Part shown: piece after piece, positions 43,006 through 55,100 of the stretch | Numbering within the stretch: position 1 is the first letter of the stretch | Layout of the letters: every line of letters begins with the position of its first letter | NCBI RefSeq assembly: GCF_041060425.1 | Contig: NZ_JAULBC010000011.1 | Location: forward strand, 156,409 to 220,408 | Source: Danxiaibacter flavus | GTDB taxonomy: Bacteria; Bacteroidota; Bacteroidia; Chitinophagales; Chitinophagaceae | Direction: 5' to 3' | Length of the DNA stretch: 64,000 nucleotides | The notes under the pieces: generated by a model | Told to the model about the DNA's origin: nothing | The model's input: the letters and a program-made list of their open reading frames with translations, nothing else | Database searches by the model: none | Made by a program: the position numbers and the translations under genes

Positions 43006-46000
43006 ATGACAAACGCGAATTTTCCTTTGCATCCTTCCCAGCAGGACGTTTATTGGGATCAGATAATCAACACAAGAAGCACTCACTATAATATCGGAGG
43101 CTGTTTAAAATTAAAAGGATTGCTTGATAAAGGAAATTTGCTGAAGGCAATAACTTCAGCACCAGCGGTATTCGACACTTTTAAAATGCGATTTCAGCTG
43201 AACGATTTAGATTCCGTTTGTTATTTCGACGATAGTTTTGACAGCCTGGAAGTTCCCGAAATTGATTTTAGCGGATATTCCAATCCGGAAGAACGAGCCA
43301 GGGCCTGGGTGCAGGAACAATTTAATACCCCTTTCTCCATTCAAAAAGAAAATTTCTTATTTGAGCATGCTCTGCTCAGGATTGAAGATAACGAACACTG
43401 GCTTTTCCATCGCTACCATCATTTTATTACCGATGGTTTTGGCTTTGCTGTTTGGTTACAGTACCTGGCTCAAAAGTACACATCGTTACGAACCGGGAAT
43501 GACTTTATTGTTGAATATCCGGGTTACCGGGATGTGATCATTAATGAAAAAAAATATGCTGATTCGTCAGTATATGCAGCTGACAAAAAATACTGGACTG
43601 AAAGAATTCAAGAAAAGCCGCAGCAACTACTGAAAACTAAATACAAGTCATTACCCGGTTCTGAAAAGCATAGTTCGACTTACCTAGTCAGATTAAACGA
43701 AGCCCGGCAAAATACACTTCAGGAAATTAAACGTGAAACAGGGTACGGCTTGCAACAGCTCACTATTGCTGCGCTATTAATTTATTTTGGAAAAACATCG
43801 GATAAGACATCGTTTGTATTTGGTTCATCAGTTCACAAAAGAAATTCTAAACATCTCAGAAATATCATGGGCATGTTTAGCGGACTTTTGCCTTATCACG
43901 CAACATTTCAACCAGGCATGACGCTGATCGATTTGCTAAAGGAAATATCGATCCAACAAAAGAAGGACTACCGGCATCAAAACTTTTTGGTCAGCGATAT
44001 TATCAGGCATTTTAAGATCAATTTCACTCACGAATATTTGTGTGAGGTTGTAATAAATTATGAACAGCTGGATTTCTCGTTGGATTTTGGATCTGATGTT
44101 CAGGCAACAATAGAGAAATATTCAAGCTTCCATGAACGATATCCTTTGGATATATGCTGGCAGGATTACGGAAAACAGCAACCGTTGAGTCTTAGATTTA
44201 ATTTTCGCAATGAATATTTTCTGCAAAGTGAAATAGAACTGCTTGCTCAGCGCCTCCTTTTTATTTTTGAGCAGATGCCTTTGTCATTGAATAAAAGCAT
44301 CGGGAGCATTGACATAATCCCCGCAACGGAAAAACAGCAGTTGTTGGTTGCATTTAACGCAACGAAAAAAGACTATCCTGCAGACAAGACACTTATTGAC
44401 TTATTTCAGCAACAGGTAAGTAAAACGCCGGCTGCAACAGCAGTTGTTTTTCAGGATGAAGTACTAACTTTTGAACAGCTTAATGACCGCGCTAATCAGC
44501 TGGCGCATTACCTTTTAAAGAAACAGGTAAAAAAAGAGACACTTGTCGCAATTTGTTTAGAACGGTCTTTTGAATTAATTATCTCTGTTTTAGGTATATT
44601 AAAAGCAGGGCCTGCTTATGTCCCTGTGGACCCCGCATACCCAAAAGAACGGATTGATTATATACTTAGCGACACGCAGGCCCCCATAATATTAACCAGT
44701 AGTTCCTGTGAATCAAAATTGCCGGCAAATTCTTCCGCCACTATTGTTCAATTAGATCGCGAATGGCGAGGTATTTTAAAGGAGCCTTCAATTAACCCGG
44801 AAAGCAATTCCAGGCCTGAAAATCTGGCCTATGTAATTTATACTTCGGGGTCCACGGGTGTACCTAAAGGGGTTATGATAGAGCATAAAAGTGTTGTAAA
44901 CTTAATAACTGCTCAAAGTGCATGTTTTGGTATAACTGAGGATGAAAGGATATTGTTGTTCTCAAATTATTGCTTCGATGCGTCTGTAGAACAAATGTTT
45001 CTGGCGTTGTTAAATGGCGTTCCGCTCGTTTTATTCCCGGAAGGTTTGCAGTTGGAGCCAGCTTCCTTCGGGCTTTTTTTGCAAAGCAACCACATTACAC
45101 ATTTGCACGCTACACCCGCTTTTATTGAAAACGTGCCGCTGGTCGCTTACGAATGTTTGAAAAGGGTTATTGCGGGTGGAGACATATGTAAGACTGATCT
45201 GGCCGATAAATGGAAAAATAAAGTTCGTTTTTACAATGAATACGGACCAACCGAAACAACTGTTACGAGCATTGAGTTTTTGGATGATGGTGAAAGAATG
45301 AATAACAGTCATCTGCTTTCCTTAGGCCGGCCTTTGGCTAATACGGAAGTGTATGTTTTAGATAATGATCAACGCCTCGTTCCCATTGGTACTCCGGGAG
45401 AGATCTGCATATCCGGCGCCGGACTTGCCAGGGGATATTTAAACCGGCCAGAGTTAACAGCCGAAAAATTTATCAGGCATCCGTTTCATCAAGACAAAAA
45501 ACTCTACAGGACCGGAGATATCGGCTGTTGGAATACAAATGGTTGCATCGAATTTCTGGGAAGACAGGACGAGCAGCTAAAGATACGGGGTTACCGGATT
45601 GAACCTGGTGAAATTGAAGCTGTACTTCAGCAAAGCGGGCTGGTTCAGGAATGTGTGATTGTGGGAAAAGATGATACAGAAGGGTATAAGCAGCTGGTGG
45701 GATACGTTGTGGTAAAAGGTGAATTGGATTCAGCCTGTTTGGTCGCTTATCTTGAACACAAGCTTCCCCGGTACATGATACCGCATCTATGGGTTAAACT
45801 GGATCGATTGCCGCTCACCTCTACTGGAAAGATAAACAGGAAGGCACTTCCGGACATTGAACCCGCTCAAATGTTGAGCAACGTGTACGTGGCTCCGCGC
45901 AATTACATGGAAAAAAAGCTTGCTGAAATTTGGCAGGAGTTACTGTGTATAGACAATATAGGCGTATATGACAATTTTTTTGAACTGGGCGGGCATAGTC

Positions 46001-46110
46001 TGATCGCTTTCAGAATGGCATCCGCTATCCGGAAGGAATTAGCTATTGAAGCAGCGATTAAAGAGCTGTTTGCAAAGCCAACAATAGACCTGTTTGCCAA
46101 ATACCTGCAG
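43006..46110 (+). other. NRPS module 1: C-A-T (starter)
   Basis: C1 covers about 43024-44310 with HHFITDG at 43417-43437; it begins FPLHPSQQDVYWDQI, unlike the FAQERLWF opening of C2 and C4-C6, and being first it may acylate the first residue. A1 (44386-45855) has YTSGSTG at 44839. Its pocket reads D-A-E-H-I-G-E-V-T: Glu at position 239 often goes with basic substrates, so Lys/Arg/Orn is a weak guess. T1 serine is at 45997 in ELGGHSL. Confidence 0.8.
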
Positions 46111-49100
46111 CAACAAAAAAATGATTTGCGCCTTCTTCAAATAGAACCACAGGAAAGGCCTGATTGTGTTCCCCTTTCCTTTGCGCAGGAACGGTTGTGG
46201 TTTATTCACAGATTGCAAGGCAGTACACAATATCACATGCCAGCTGTGTTAAGGCTGCAAGGTAAATTAGATGTAAAAGCTTTAGGCTATGCACTGGAAA
46301 GCATTGTCAATCGTCACGAAATATTGAAAACTGTTATTGTAGAAAAAGAAGGAAAGCCGTATCAATATATTAGTGAACAGCAATGGCGGTTAGATATCGT
46401 TGGTGATTTTCCCGGTAATGGCGATAATGATGAGCTGAACAGATTTATTGATTCATTTATATCCCGCCCCTTTGATCTGGAAACGGAGCATATGTTGAGG
46501 GCATGCCTGATCGCAATGACAGGGGAATTTCATATACTGGTTCTGGTATTGCACCATATCGCAGCGGATGGATGGTCTGTGTCAGTACTTGTACGTGAGG
46601 TGATGGAATTTTATGAGGCTTCAATAGAAGACAGACCGGTTCAGCTTTCCGCGCTCCATATACAATATGCCGACTATGCAGTGTGGCAGCGTAAGCATAT
46701 GAAAGAAGGCATGCCGGATGAAGGGGTTAGTTATTGGAAGGAAAAGCTTCAGGGAGTAAAGATGCTTGATCTGCCGACAGACTATATCCGGCCAGCCGTA
46801 CAAAATACCCAGGGAGCACTTGTACATTATACGCTGTCAAACGAACTGACCATATCTCTAAAGAAAATTGCCAGTCAAAACAGTTCCACTTTATATATAA
46901 CCCTGCTTGCGGCCTTTAAAATACTATTATACCGCTATAGTGGCCAAACGGATATTTGTATAGGTACTGCAATTGCAGGAAGAAAACAACAGGAGCTGGA
47001 AACGCTGATTGGCTTTTTTGTTAATACACTTGCATTAAGAGACGTAGTAGATGCAAATACATCCTTTGTTGATTTCTTACAGCAGGTAAAGCATACTGTC
47101 CTGGATGCCTTCAAACACCAGGATATACCTTTTGAGAAAGTGGTGGACGCTGTTGTTGAAGAACGTGAATTGAGTAAGAGTCCACTTGTTCAGATACTTT
47201 TTACACTACAAAATACACCCGTAATTCCGGAGCTGCATTTAGGTGAAGTGCAGGTTTCTATTGAAGACCGTCAACGAACAACTGCACAATTTGACATCAA
47301 TTTTACCATAATAGAAACAATAGATGGTATCCGGTGGTCCGTAGAATACCGAACAGATCTTTTTAAAGAACCAACCATTTGCAGCATGTTGGTTCACTAC
47401 GAACAGCTACTCAACGCCATTGTACAAGATACCGGCAAGGCAATAGGCGATCTGCGCATCATCACAAAAGATGAGGAGCATCAGTTGCTGCATGAGTTCA
47501 ACAACGCTGCTGTAGATTATCCAAAAGACAAGACAATAATTGATTTGTTTGCGCTCCAGGTGAGAAGAAAGCCTGCAGGAATTGCGTTGATCTGCGGAGA
47601 AGGGCAACTAAACTATGAAATGCTTAACCAAAGAGCCAATCAGCTGGCGGGCTATCTGCAGCAAAAAGGTGTTGAATTGCGAAGTAATGTAGGATTGCTG
47701 GCCACAAGGGGAATTGAAATGATTGTCGGAATACTTGGCATCCTGAAAACAGGGGCTGCATATGTTCCGCTCAATATAGATTACCCCGGTGAGAGGCTGA
47801 AATATATTATTCAGGATGCCGGATTAAGACATATTGTTTGTACAGATTGTGAAATGGCCTATTCGAAGGGGCTGGGATTTTGCGACTGTATAGATATCAA
47901 TGATTCGCTGGCTTTTCCCGGGTATGAAGTTAACCACACGACAGATTCATGTGCTTATATCATGTATACATCGGGCACAACGGGACATCCAAAGGGGATT
48001 GCCATCAGTCATAAAAATGTTGTTAAACTGGTAAGCGACAGTGGGTGTATTGCGGTAGAAGAAAATGACAGGATGCTGCAATGGTCAAATTATTCTTTTG
48101 ATGGCTCTGTGTATGAGATATTTGGATCACTGTTGCAGGGAGCAACCCTTTGCCTCGTAAAAGATGCATTTGCTTCAGATGTATATGAACTGGCAAACCT
48201 GATTAAAACAGAACAAATTACGATCTGCTTTATAACTACAGCATTATTCAACAAGTTTATAGACATAGATCCTCTTGTGTTTTGCAGCTTGCGAAAAGTG
48301 CTTTTTGGTGGCGAAATGGTTTCTTGTTCACATGTTAGTCGTGCGTTGTCAGCTATGGGGCCGGATAAGCTTGTTCATGTTTACGGGCCCACAGAATGTA
48401 CCGTGTTTACGACTTGTTACCCGATAAATATGCTTAATGGAGAAAATACCGTTCCTATAGGCAGGCCACTTTCAAACACAAATATTTACATTACTGATGA
48501 GCGGTTGGCATTGGTTCCTCCCGGGATGTGTGGAGAGATTTGTATTGCGGGGGACGGGTTAGCAATGGGTTATTTAAACCAGGCCGGAATGTCGGCTGAA
48601 AAATTTATACAGAACCGGTTTGGTAACGGCCGTCTTTATCGTAGTGGTGATTTGGGACGTTGGGATGCCGACGGGAATATTGAGTTTTTGGGTCGCGTCG
48701 ATGATCAGGTAAAGATTCGGGGATATCGCATCGAACCGGGAGAAGTTGAAGCAGTAGTGTTGCAAACCGAGTGGGTTAGTCAATGTACAGTCATTGCAAA
48801 AGAAGACAATAATGGTCATAAGAGATTGGTAGGATATGTGGTAGCAAAAGCGTCTTTTAATGTAGAACAACTGACGGCTTTTCTAAAAGAAAGATTGCCG
48901 GGTTATATGATCCCTTCTTTGTGGATTGAAATTGAGACAATGCCGCTTACGTCTCATGGAAAAATCGATAAGAAGGCTTTGCCGGACGCGCCGGCTCCCC
49001 AATCTTTTACAGGTGTCTTTGTTGCCCCACATACGGAAACTGAACAAGTGCTGGCTGCAATCTGGCAGAAAGTGCTCGGCGTTGAACAGGTTGGTATTCA

Positions 49101-52100
49101 TGATAATTTTTTTGAGCTGGGCGGAGATTCCATTTTGGCTGTCAGCCTTGTCAGCCAGATAAATCAATGCTGGGATAAGGCTGTCGGAATTCAGGATGTT
49201 TTTGAACTTCAAACAGTGGCATCCCTCGCGCGCCATATTACACAAACACCAGGCAAACTGCAGTATGGATGGGATGAAGCAAAAAGAGAAGTTGAGGGTA
49301 TTGAAGATACAATACTTGGCGATAGCAATCTGTCGGTATTTCTCCCGGACGACTGGCAATGTATCTACCCCATGAGTGACATTGAAAAAGGCATGCTGTA
49401 CTACACCTTTTTTAATGAAGGAGCGGGTATATATCACGAGCAGGTTTTTTCTCACGTGAGCGGAATAACGCTTGATACTGAACTTTTCAAAAAAGCATTC
49501 TTACTGCTTGTTGAAAAACACGAAAGCCTGCGTTCTTCTTTTCATTTTAATACGTTTAATACGCCCGTTCAAATCGTGCATAACACGGCGCAGGAAAATA
49601 TTTCTTATAGAGATTTAAGTCACCTGGATCTGGAAGCACAAAAAGAGTTTCTTGAACTATTCCTGGAAGAGGATAGACAGACTTCTTTTGAGATTACTAA
49701 ACCTGGCCTCTGGCGAATAACAATATTTGAGCTTAGTGAAAAAGAGTATACCATTTGTTGGTCATTGCTTCATGCTATTATAGATGGATGGAGTGCCGCA
49801 TCGTTGTTGAACGAACTTAGCCATGTGTACTTTAAACTAAAGGAAAATTGTTCTTACAAGCCGGAGCCCCTTCGCGCAACTTTAAAAGACTACATAACTG
49901 ATCAGTTCCGCTACAAAAAAGATCTTACGGTTAAGGATTTTTGGGTAAGATACCTCGATGGTTATTCAAGAACAGATCTGCCGTTTGCAAAAGGAGTAAA
50001 TGTTCTGGGGCAGAAACATTTTCAAACCGCAACTTTTATTGTTGATGGTGAACTGGGCAAAGGGCTGGAAAAGCTATCCAACAAGCTTCAAATACATGTA
50101 AAGGACGTCTATTTAGCCGCCTTTATGTACTTATTGAAAATAACCAATTATTCAGACGACATATTAGCCGGTTTGGTAACCCATGGCCGACCGGAGGTTG
50201 TTGATGGCGAAATGATCATTGGCTGTTTTTTAAATACCGTTCCGTTCAGATATCAATTCCAGCAAGATGAAACACCGGAGATGTTGCTCCTTTCCATCAA
50301 TAAAAAAGCGAGAGAGCTAAAAGCGTATGACCGGCTATCATTGTTTGAGATAATGGAGACAACAGTTGGCAAAACGGCATACGAAAATCCATTTTTTGAT
50401 GTCATATTCAATTATATCGATTTTTATGTGCTTGACGAGATGCGTAAAGAATTCTCCATTCGTGAACCATTGGTTGACATGTCCACGATGACAAATACCA
50501 GTCTCGATCTGACCATTCAAAAAGTAAATGGGGGCCATCAGGTAATCTTTAATTTTCTTGACCAGGTTTTTGAAAGAACAGATGTAGACAGGCTTACAGT
50601 TTATTACAGAAAGATATTGGATTCGTTTATAAAGCATGCTTCATCGCCTTTAAGAATTGATGCAATACTAGCGCCCTCGGAAACCCATATGTTATTGAAC
50701 GTTTTCAATGATACCAAAAGAGATTATTCCTTTGGTAAGACGCTTGTGGATCTGCTGGAAGAGCAGGTACTTCTGACGCCGGAAAATACTGCTGTTAAAT
50801 TTGAAAATCAGAAATTAACCTATAGCCAGCTGAATGAACGTGCCAACCAGGTAGCGTATTACCTCGCAGAAAAGGGCGTAAAGAAAGAGACACTTGTGTT
50901 GGTTTTGGTAGAAAGATCCCTGGAGATGGTTATCGGTATGCTGGCAATATTAAAAGCTGGCGGAGCCTATGTGCCAATCGATCCCGATTATCCGGCAGAA
51001 CGTGTACGTTTTATACTGAAAGACACGAATGCCACAATAATGCTTGGCCACATTCATTACAAAGATTTGCTGGAGGATTACACTTTAGAAATAGTTGATC
51101 TAAAAAATGAGGAGCACTTTATCTCAAAAAAGCCATGTACAAATCCGGCGAATAGTATCGATCCGTCTCAATTGGTCTATGTTGTTTATACTTCGGGAAG
51201 TACCGGTAAGCCCAAAGGAGTAATGATAGAAAATAGAAGCGTGGTAAATTACCTGAGTGCATTCAGGGAGTATTTTTCAATAGCAGGCGAAGATAAAATA
51301 CTTCAACAGTTTTCTGTTTCTTTTGACATGATGGTGGAGCAGGTCTTTTTAGCGCTCATCTCCGGTGCGTGCCTTATTGTTCTAAAAGATGGAAGAGATC
51401 TTAATAGTCTGAAAGAAAAAATTGAAAGTAATGATGCCACTATTCTAAGTGCAACGCCTTCCATGATAAACTGGTTAAACAAAGAATTATTAACAACAGG
51501 AAACTTAAGATACCTTATAAGCGGAGGCGATACACTATATGCATCTCACATCGATAACTTGTTTGATAAAATAACCATCGTAAATGGTTATGGTCCAAGT
51601 GAGACAACAGTGGCTGTTAGCTTTCACAATATTAAGGAGCTATCAGGTGCTTCACTTATCGGCAAGCCGGTACCAAATACTTCGGTATATATCCTGGATA
51701 AGAATCAACAATTGCTCCCTTCTGGCGCCATTGGTGAGATCTGCGTAGGTGGGGTACAAGTCGCACGGGGCTATTTAAATCTGGCAAAAGAGACACGCAC
51801 AAAGTTCATTGAAGATCCGTTTAGCAACGATGACAAGAGAAAACTTTTTAGAACAGGGGATATTGGACGATGGTTGCATGACGGAACGCTGGAGTTTCTT
51901 GGAAGACTGGATGAACAGGTACAGGTGAGGGGGTACCGGGTCGAGCCGGCTGAAATAGAAATTGTGCTGCAACAAAATGAATTGGTAAGTAACGCTGTTG
52001 TAGTAACCAGGGAAGATGAACCAGGTGATCTGCGTCTCGCCGCATACATAGTTTTAAAAGCAACAGGCCCGTCTCTGTTGTGGCCATCCGTTGGTGAGTA

Positions 52101-55100
52101 TCCAATTTATGATGACCTGTTGTATTATGCGCTTACACATGATGAAACACGAAATGATGAGTATAGGTACGCATTCAGTCAATTGGTTAAGGATAAGTCT
52201 GTATTAGATATTGGAACGGGTAAAGACGCCATTCTTGCCAGACTATGTATTGAAGCGGGCGCCAAAATTGTATATGCTGTTGAAAGTGACTTTGAAGCCT
52301 TTGAACATGCAAAGCAGACTGTTTGCAATTTACATCTTGAAGATAACATAGTGGTTATTTTGGGAGATGTATTAAACGCGACCATTGGTGAATTGGTTGA
52401 TGTTTGTGTCTCTGAGATCATAGGGACAATCGGAGGAAGTGAAGGTGCTAATGTGATTCTAAATAATGCCCGCAGATTTCTCAAAGAAGATGGCCGCATG
52501 ATTCCTCAACGGTGCTTGACACGCATGGCTGCAATAACATTCCCCGACAACCTGTATGATCATCCTGTTTTTGACAAGGCTGCCGGTTTTTATGCGGATA
52601 AAATTTTTGATCAACTGGGCGCCGGTACCGCCATTCGTTTGTGTATAAAGAATTTGCCACACGCCAACATTATTTCAACAGATGCGATTGTGGAGGATCT
52701 AAATTTTAATTCTCCGAATGATGAGGAATATGAAAACGAATTCGTTATAGAAATAACGAAAAATGCAAGATTTGACGGTCTGTTGTTTTGGATCAACCTT
52801 TTTCCTTTGGAAGACAGGCTGATTAACAGCCTTAACGGAGACACCAATTGGCTTCCTGTTTATTTTCCGTTGTTTTATCCTGGCATCGAAGTGCAAAAAG
52901 GTGACTATGTGCAAGGGAAATTTGTTGTTCGTTTAAGTGCAAATAATGTTAATCCTGATTACTCTGTACAGGGCACACTGATTCAAAAAAAAGGGACAAG
53001 TACAGACTTCGGGTACAACTCTTTCTATCAGCCCGCATGTCCAACTAAAAATGCGTTTTACTTAAAGTTATTTCAATCAATAAACAAGGCCACTGAGCCT
53101 GAATCCGGTTCAGATCTCGTAGAAATGCTTAGAAGGCACCTGGGTAAACGGCTGCCCGCTTACATGGTTCCGGATTATTTCCATTTTTTAGAAACGCTGC
53201 CGTTAACAAAAAACGGAAAGATCGATAAAAAGGCGCTACCTGTTCCGGATCGCCATTTCAATAAAAGATACTTAGCTCCGGAAACACTGACACAGGAAAA
53301 ATTAATCAATATCTGGCAGCAGCTGTTGGAAGTGGAACGAATAGGTATAGGGGACGATTTTTTTGCGCTTGGCGGAAACAGCCTGACTGCCGTGAGGGTT
53401 ATTGCACTTGTTCGTAGCGAACTGCAAACAGAAATAGCCATAAGGGATCTTTTCGCTTTCCCTACAATCGAAAGTTTATCGAAGCATCTGCAATCACAAA
53501 ATAGAACATTGCTGTTGCCCTCAATCCAGGTTCAGGATAGACCGCATTTGTTACCGCTTTCCTTTGCCCAGGAAAGATTGTGGTTTATTGACAAGTTGCA
53601 GGGGAGTATTCAGTATCACATGCAGGCTGTTCTGCGTGTGAACGGAAATATTGATGCTATAGCCCTAGAAAATGCTTTGCAAAGCGTTATAGCGCGTCAT
53701 GAAATATTGCGCACTGTTATTTGTGAAGACAACGGGCAGCCATGGCAGCTCGTTCGAAATAATGAAGAATGGCGTTTGCAAATTATCGCTAACCCTTTGT
53801 ATAAGGAAAGCCCTGATAGTTTAAAGCAATGTATCCGGCAAATTGTAGACGAGCCTTTTGATTTAAGCGCTGATTATATGATCCGGGCCAGCCTTATACC
53901 ACTGGAACAGGAAGAAAGTATTATTGTATTGGTTATTCACCATATCGCATCAGATGGTTGGTCATTGTCTGTGCTTATGAAAGAAGTTGCCGGACTCTAT
54001 TCAGCTTACCTGATGAAACGGAAGCCTGACCTTAGCTGTTTACCAATTCAGTATTCGGATTATGCATTGTGGCAGCGACAATATCTCGAAGGTGAGATAT
54101 TACATCGACAGTTGGAATACTGGAAAAAGAAGCTTTCTGATGCACCGGTTTTACAGCTTAGAACCGATTATCCAAGACCTCCTGTCCATACAGCAAGAGG
54201 CAAAATGCTTCACTGTACCATAAATAAAATATTATGTGATCAATTAGAAGCATTCTCTCTTAAAGAAGGCGTTACGCTTTTTATGACGCTTCTTGCAACT
54301 TTTAAGGTACTGATGTATCGTTATACGGGTCAGGCGGATATTTCAATTGGTACGCCTGTGGCCGGCAGACGACAGCTCGAACTGGAAAACATGATCGGTT
54401 TGTTTGTGAACACCATTGTAGTAAGAAGTGAAGTAAATGACCAGATGACATTTGCTTTATTGTTACGCCAATTAAAACAAACAATCCTGGAAGCCTTTGA
54501 ATACCAGGATGCGCCCTTTGAAAAAGTTGTAGAGGCAGTAGTTGAAGATCGCGATTTAAGCAGAAATCCCCTTGTGCAAATACTGTTTGTTCTACAAAAT
54601 ACACCGGAGATACCTCAATTCCAATTAGGGGACACGCGATTGTCAATTGAAGAACATGCACACGGAACAACACCGTTTGACATAAGCGTTAGTATAGAAA
54701 AAAATACTGATGGCTTGCAGTGTTACGTGCAATACTGCACCGATTTGTACGCGTCGGGCACTATAGAGAGCATGTTTTCGCATTATGAGCAGCTGCTTAA
54801 AGCAATTACACAAAACAGCTATCAAACAATTGCATCCCTTCAAATGCTCACAGGAGATGAGGAACGGCAATTGCTTTATGATTTTAACAACACTGCGATT
54901 CAATGCCCCGTTAACCTGACTGTTGTTGATATGTTCGAACAACAAGTGCTAAAAGATCCGGATGCCATCGCTGTTGTATTCGGCGAATACAAATTAACCT
55001 ATAAGCAACTCAACGAACGGTCTAACCAACTTGCACATTATCTGCGAAAGAAAGGCGTTCGGGAAGAAGTGCTTGTTCCAATTTGTATTGAAAGATCGCC

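Noticed and set aside
48883..49455. 190-residue minus-strand frame opposite the NRPS
   Set aside because: It is antisense to a continuous NRPS frame with correct T- and C-domain motifs; many such shadows occur along this gene.
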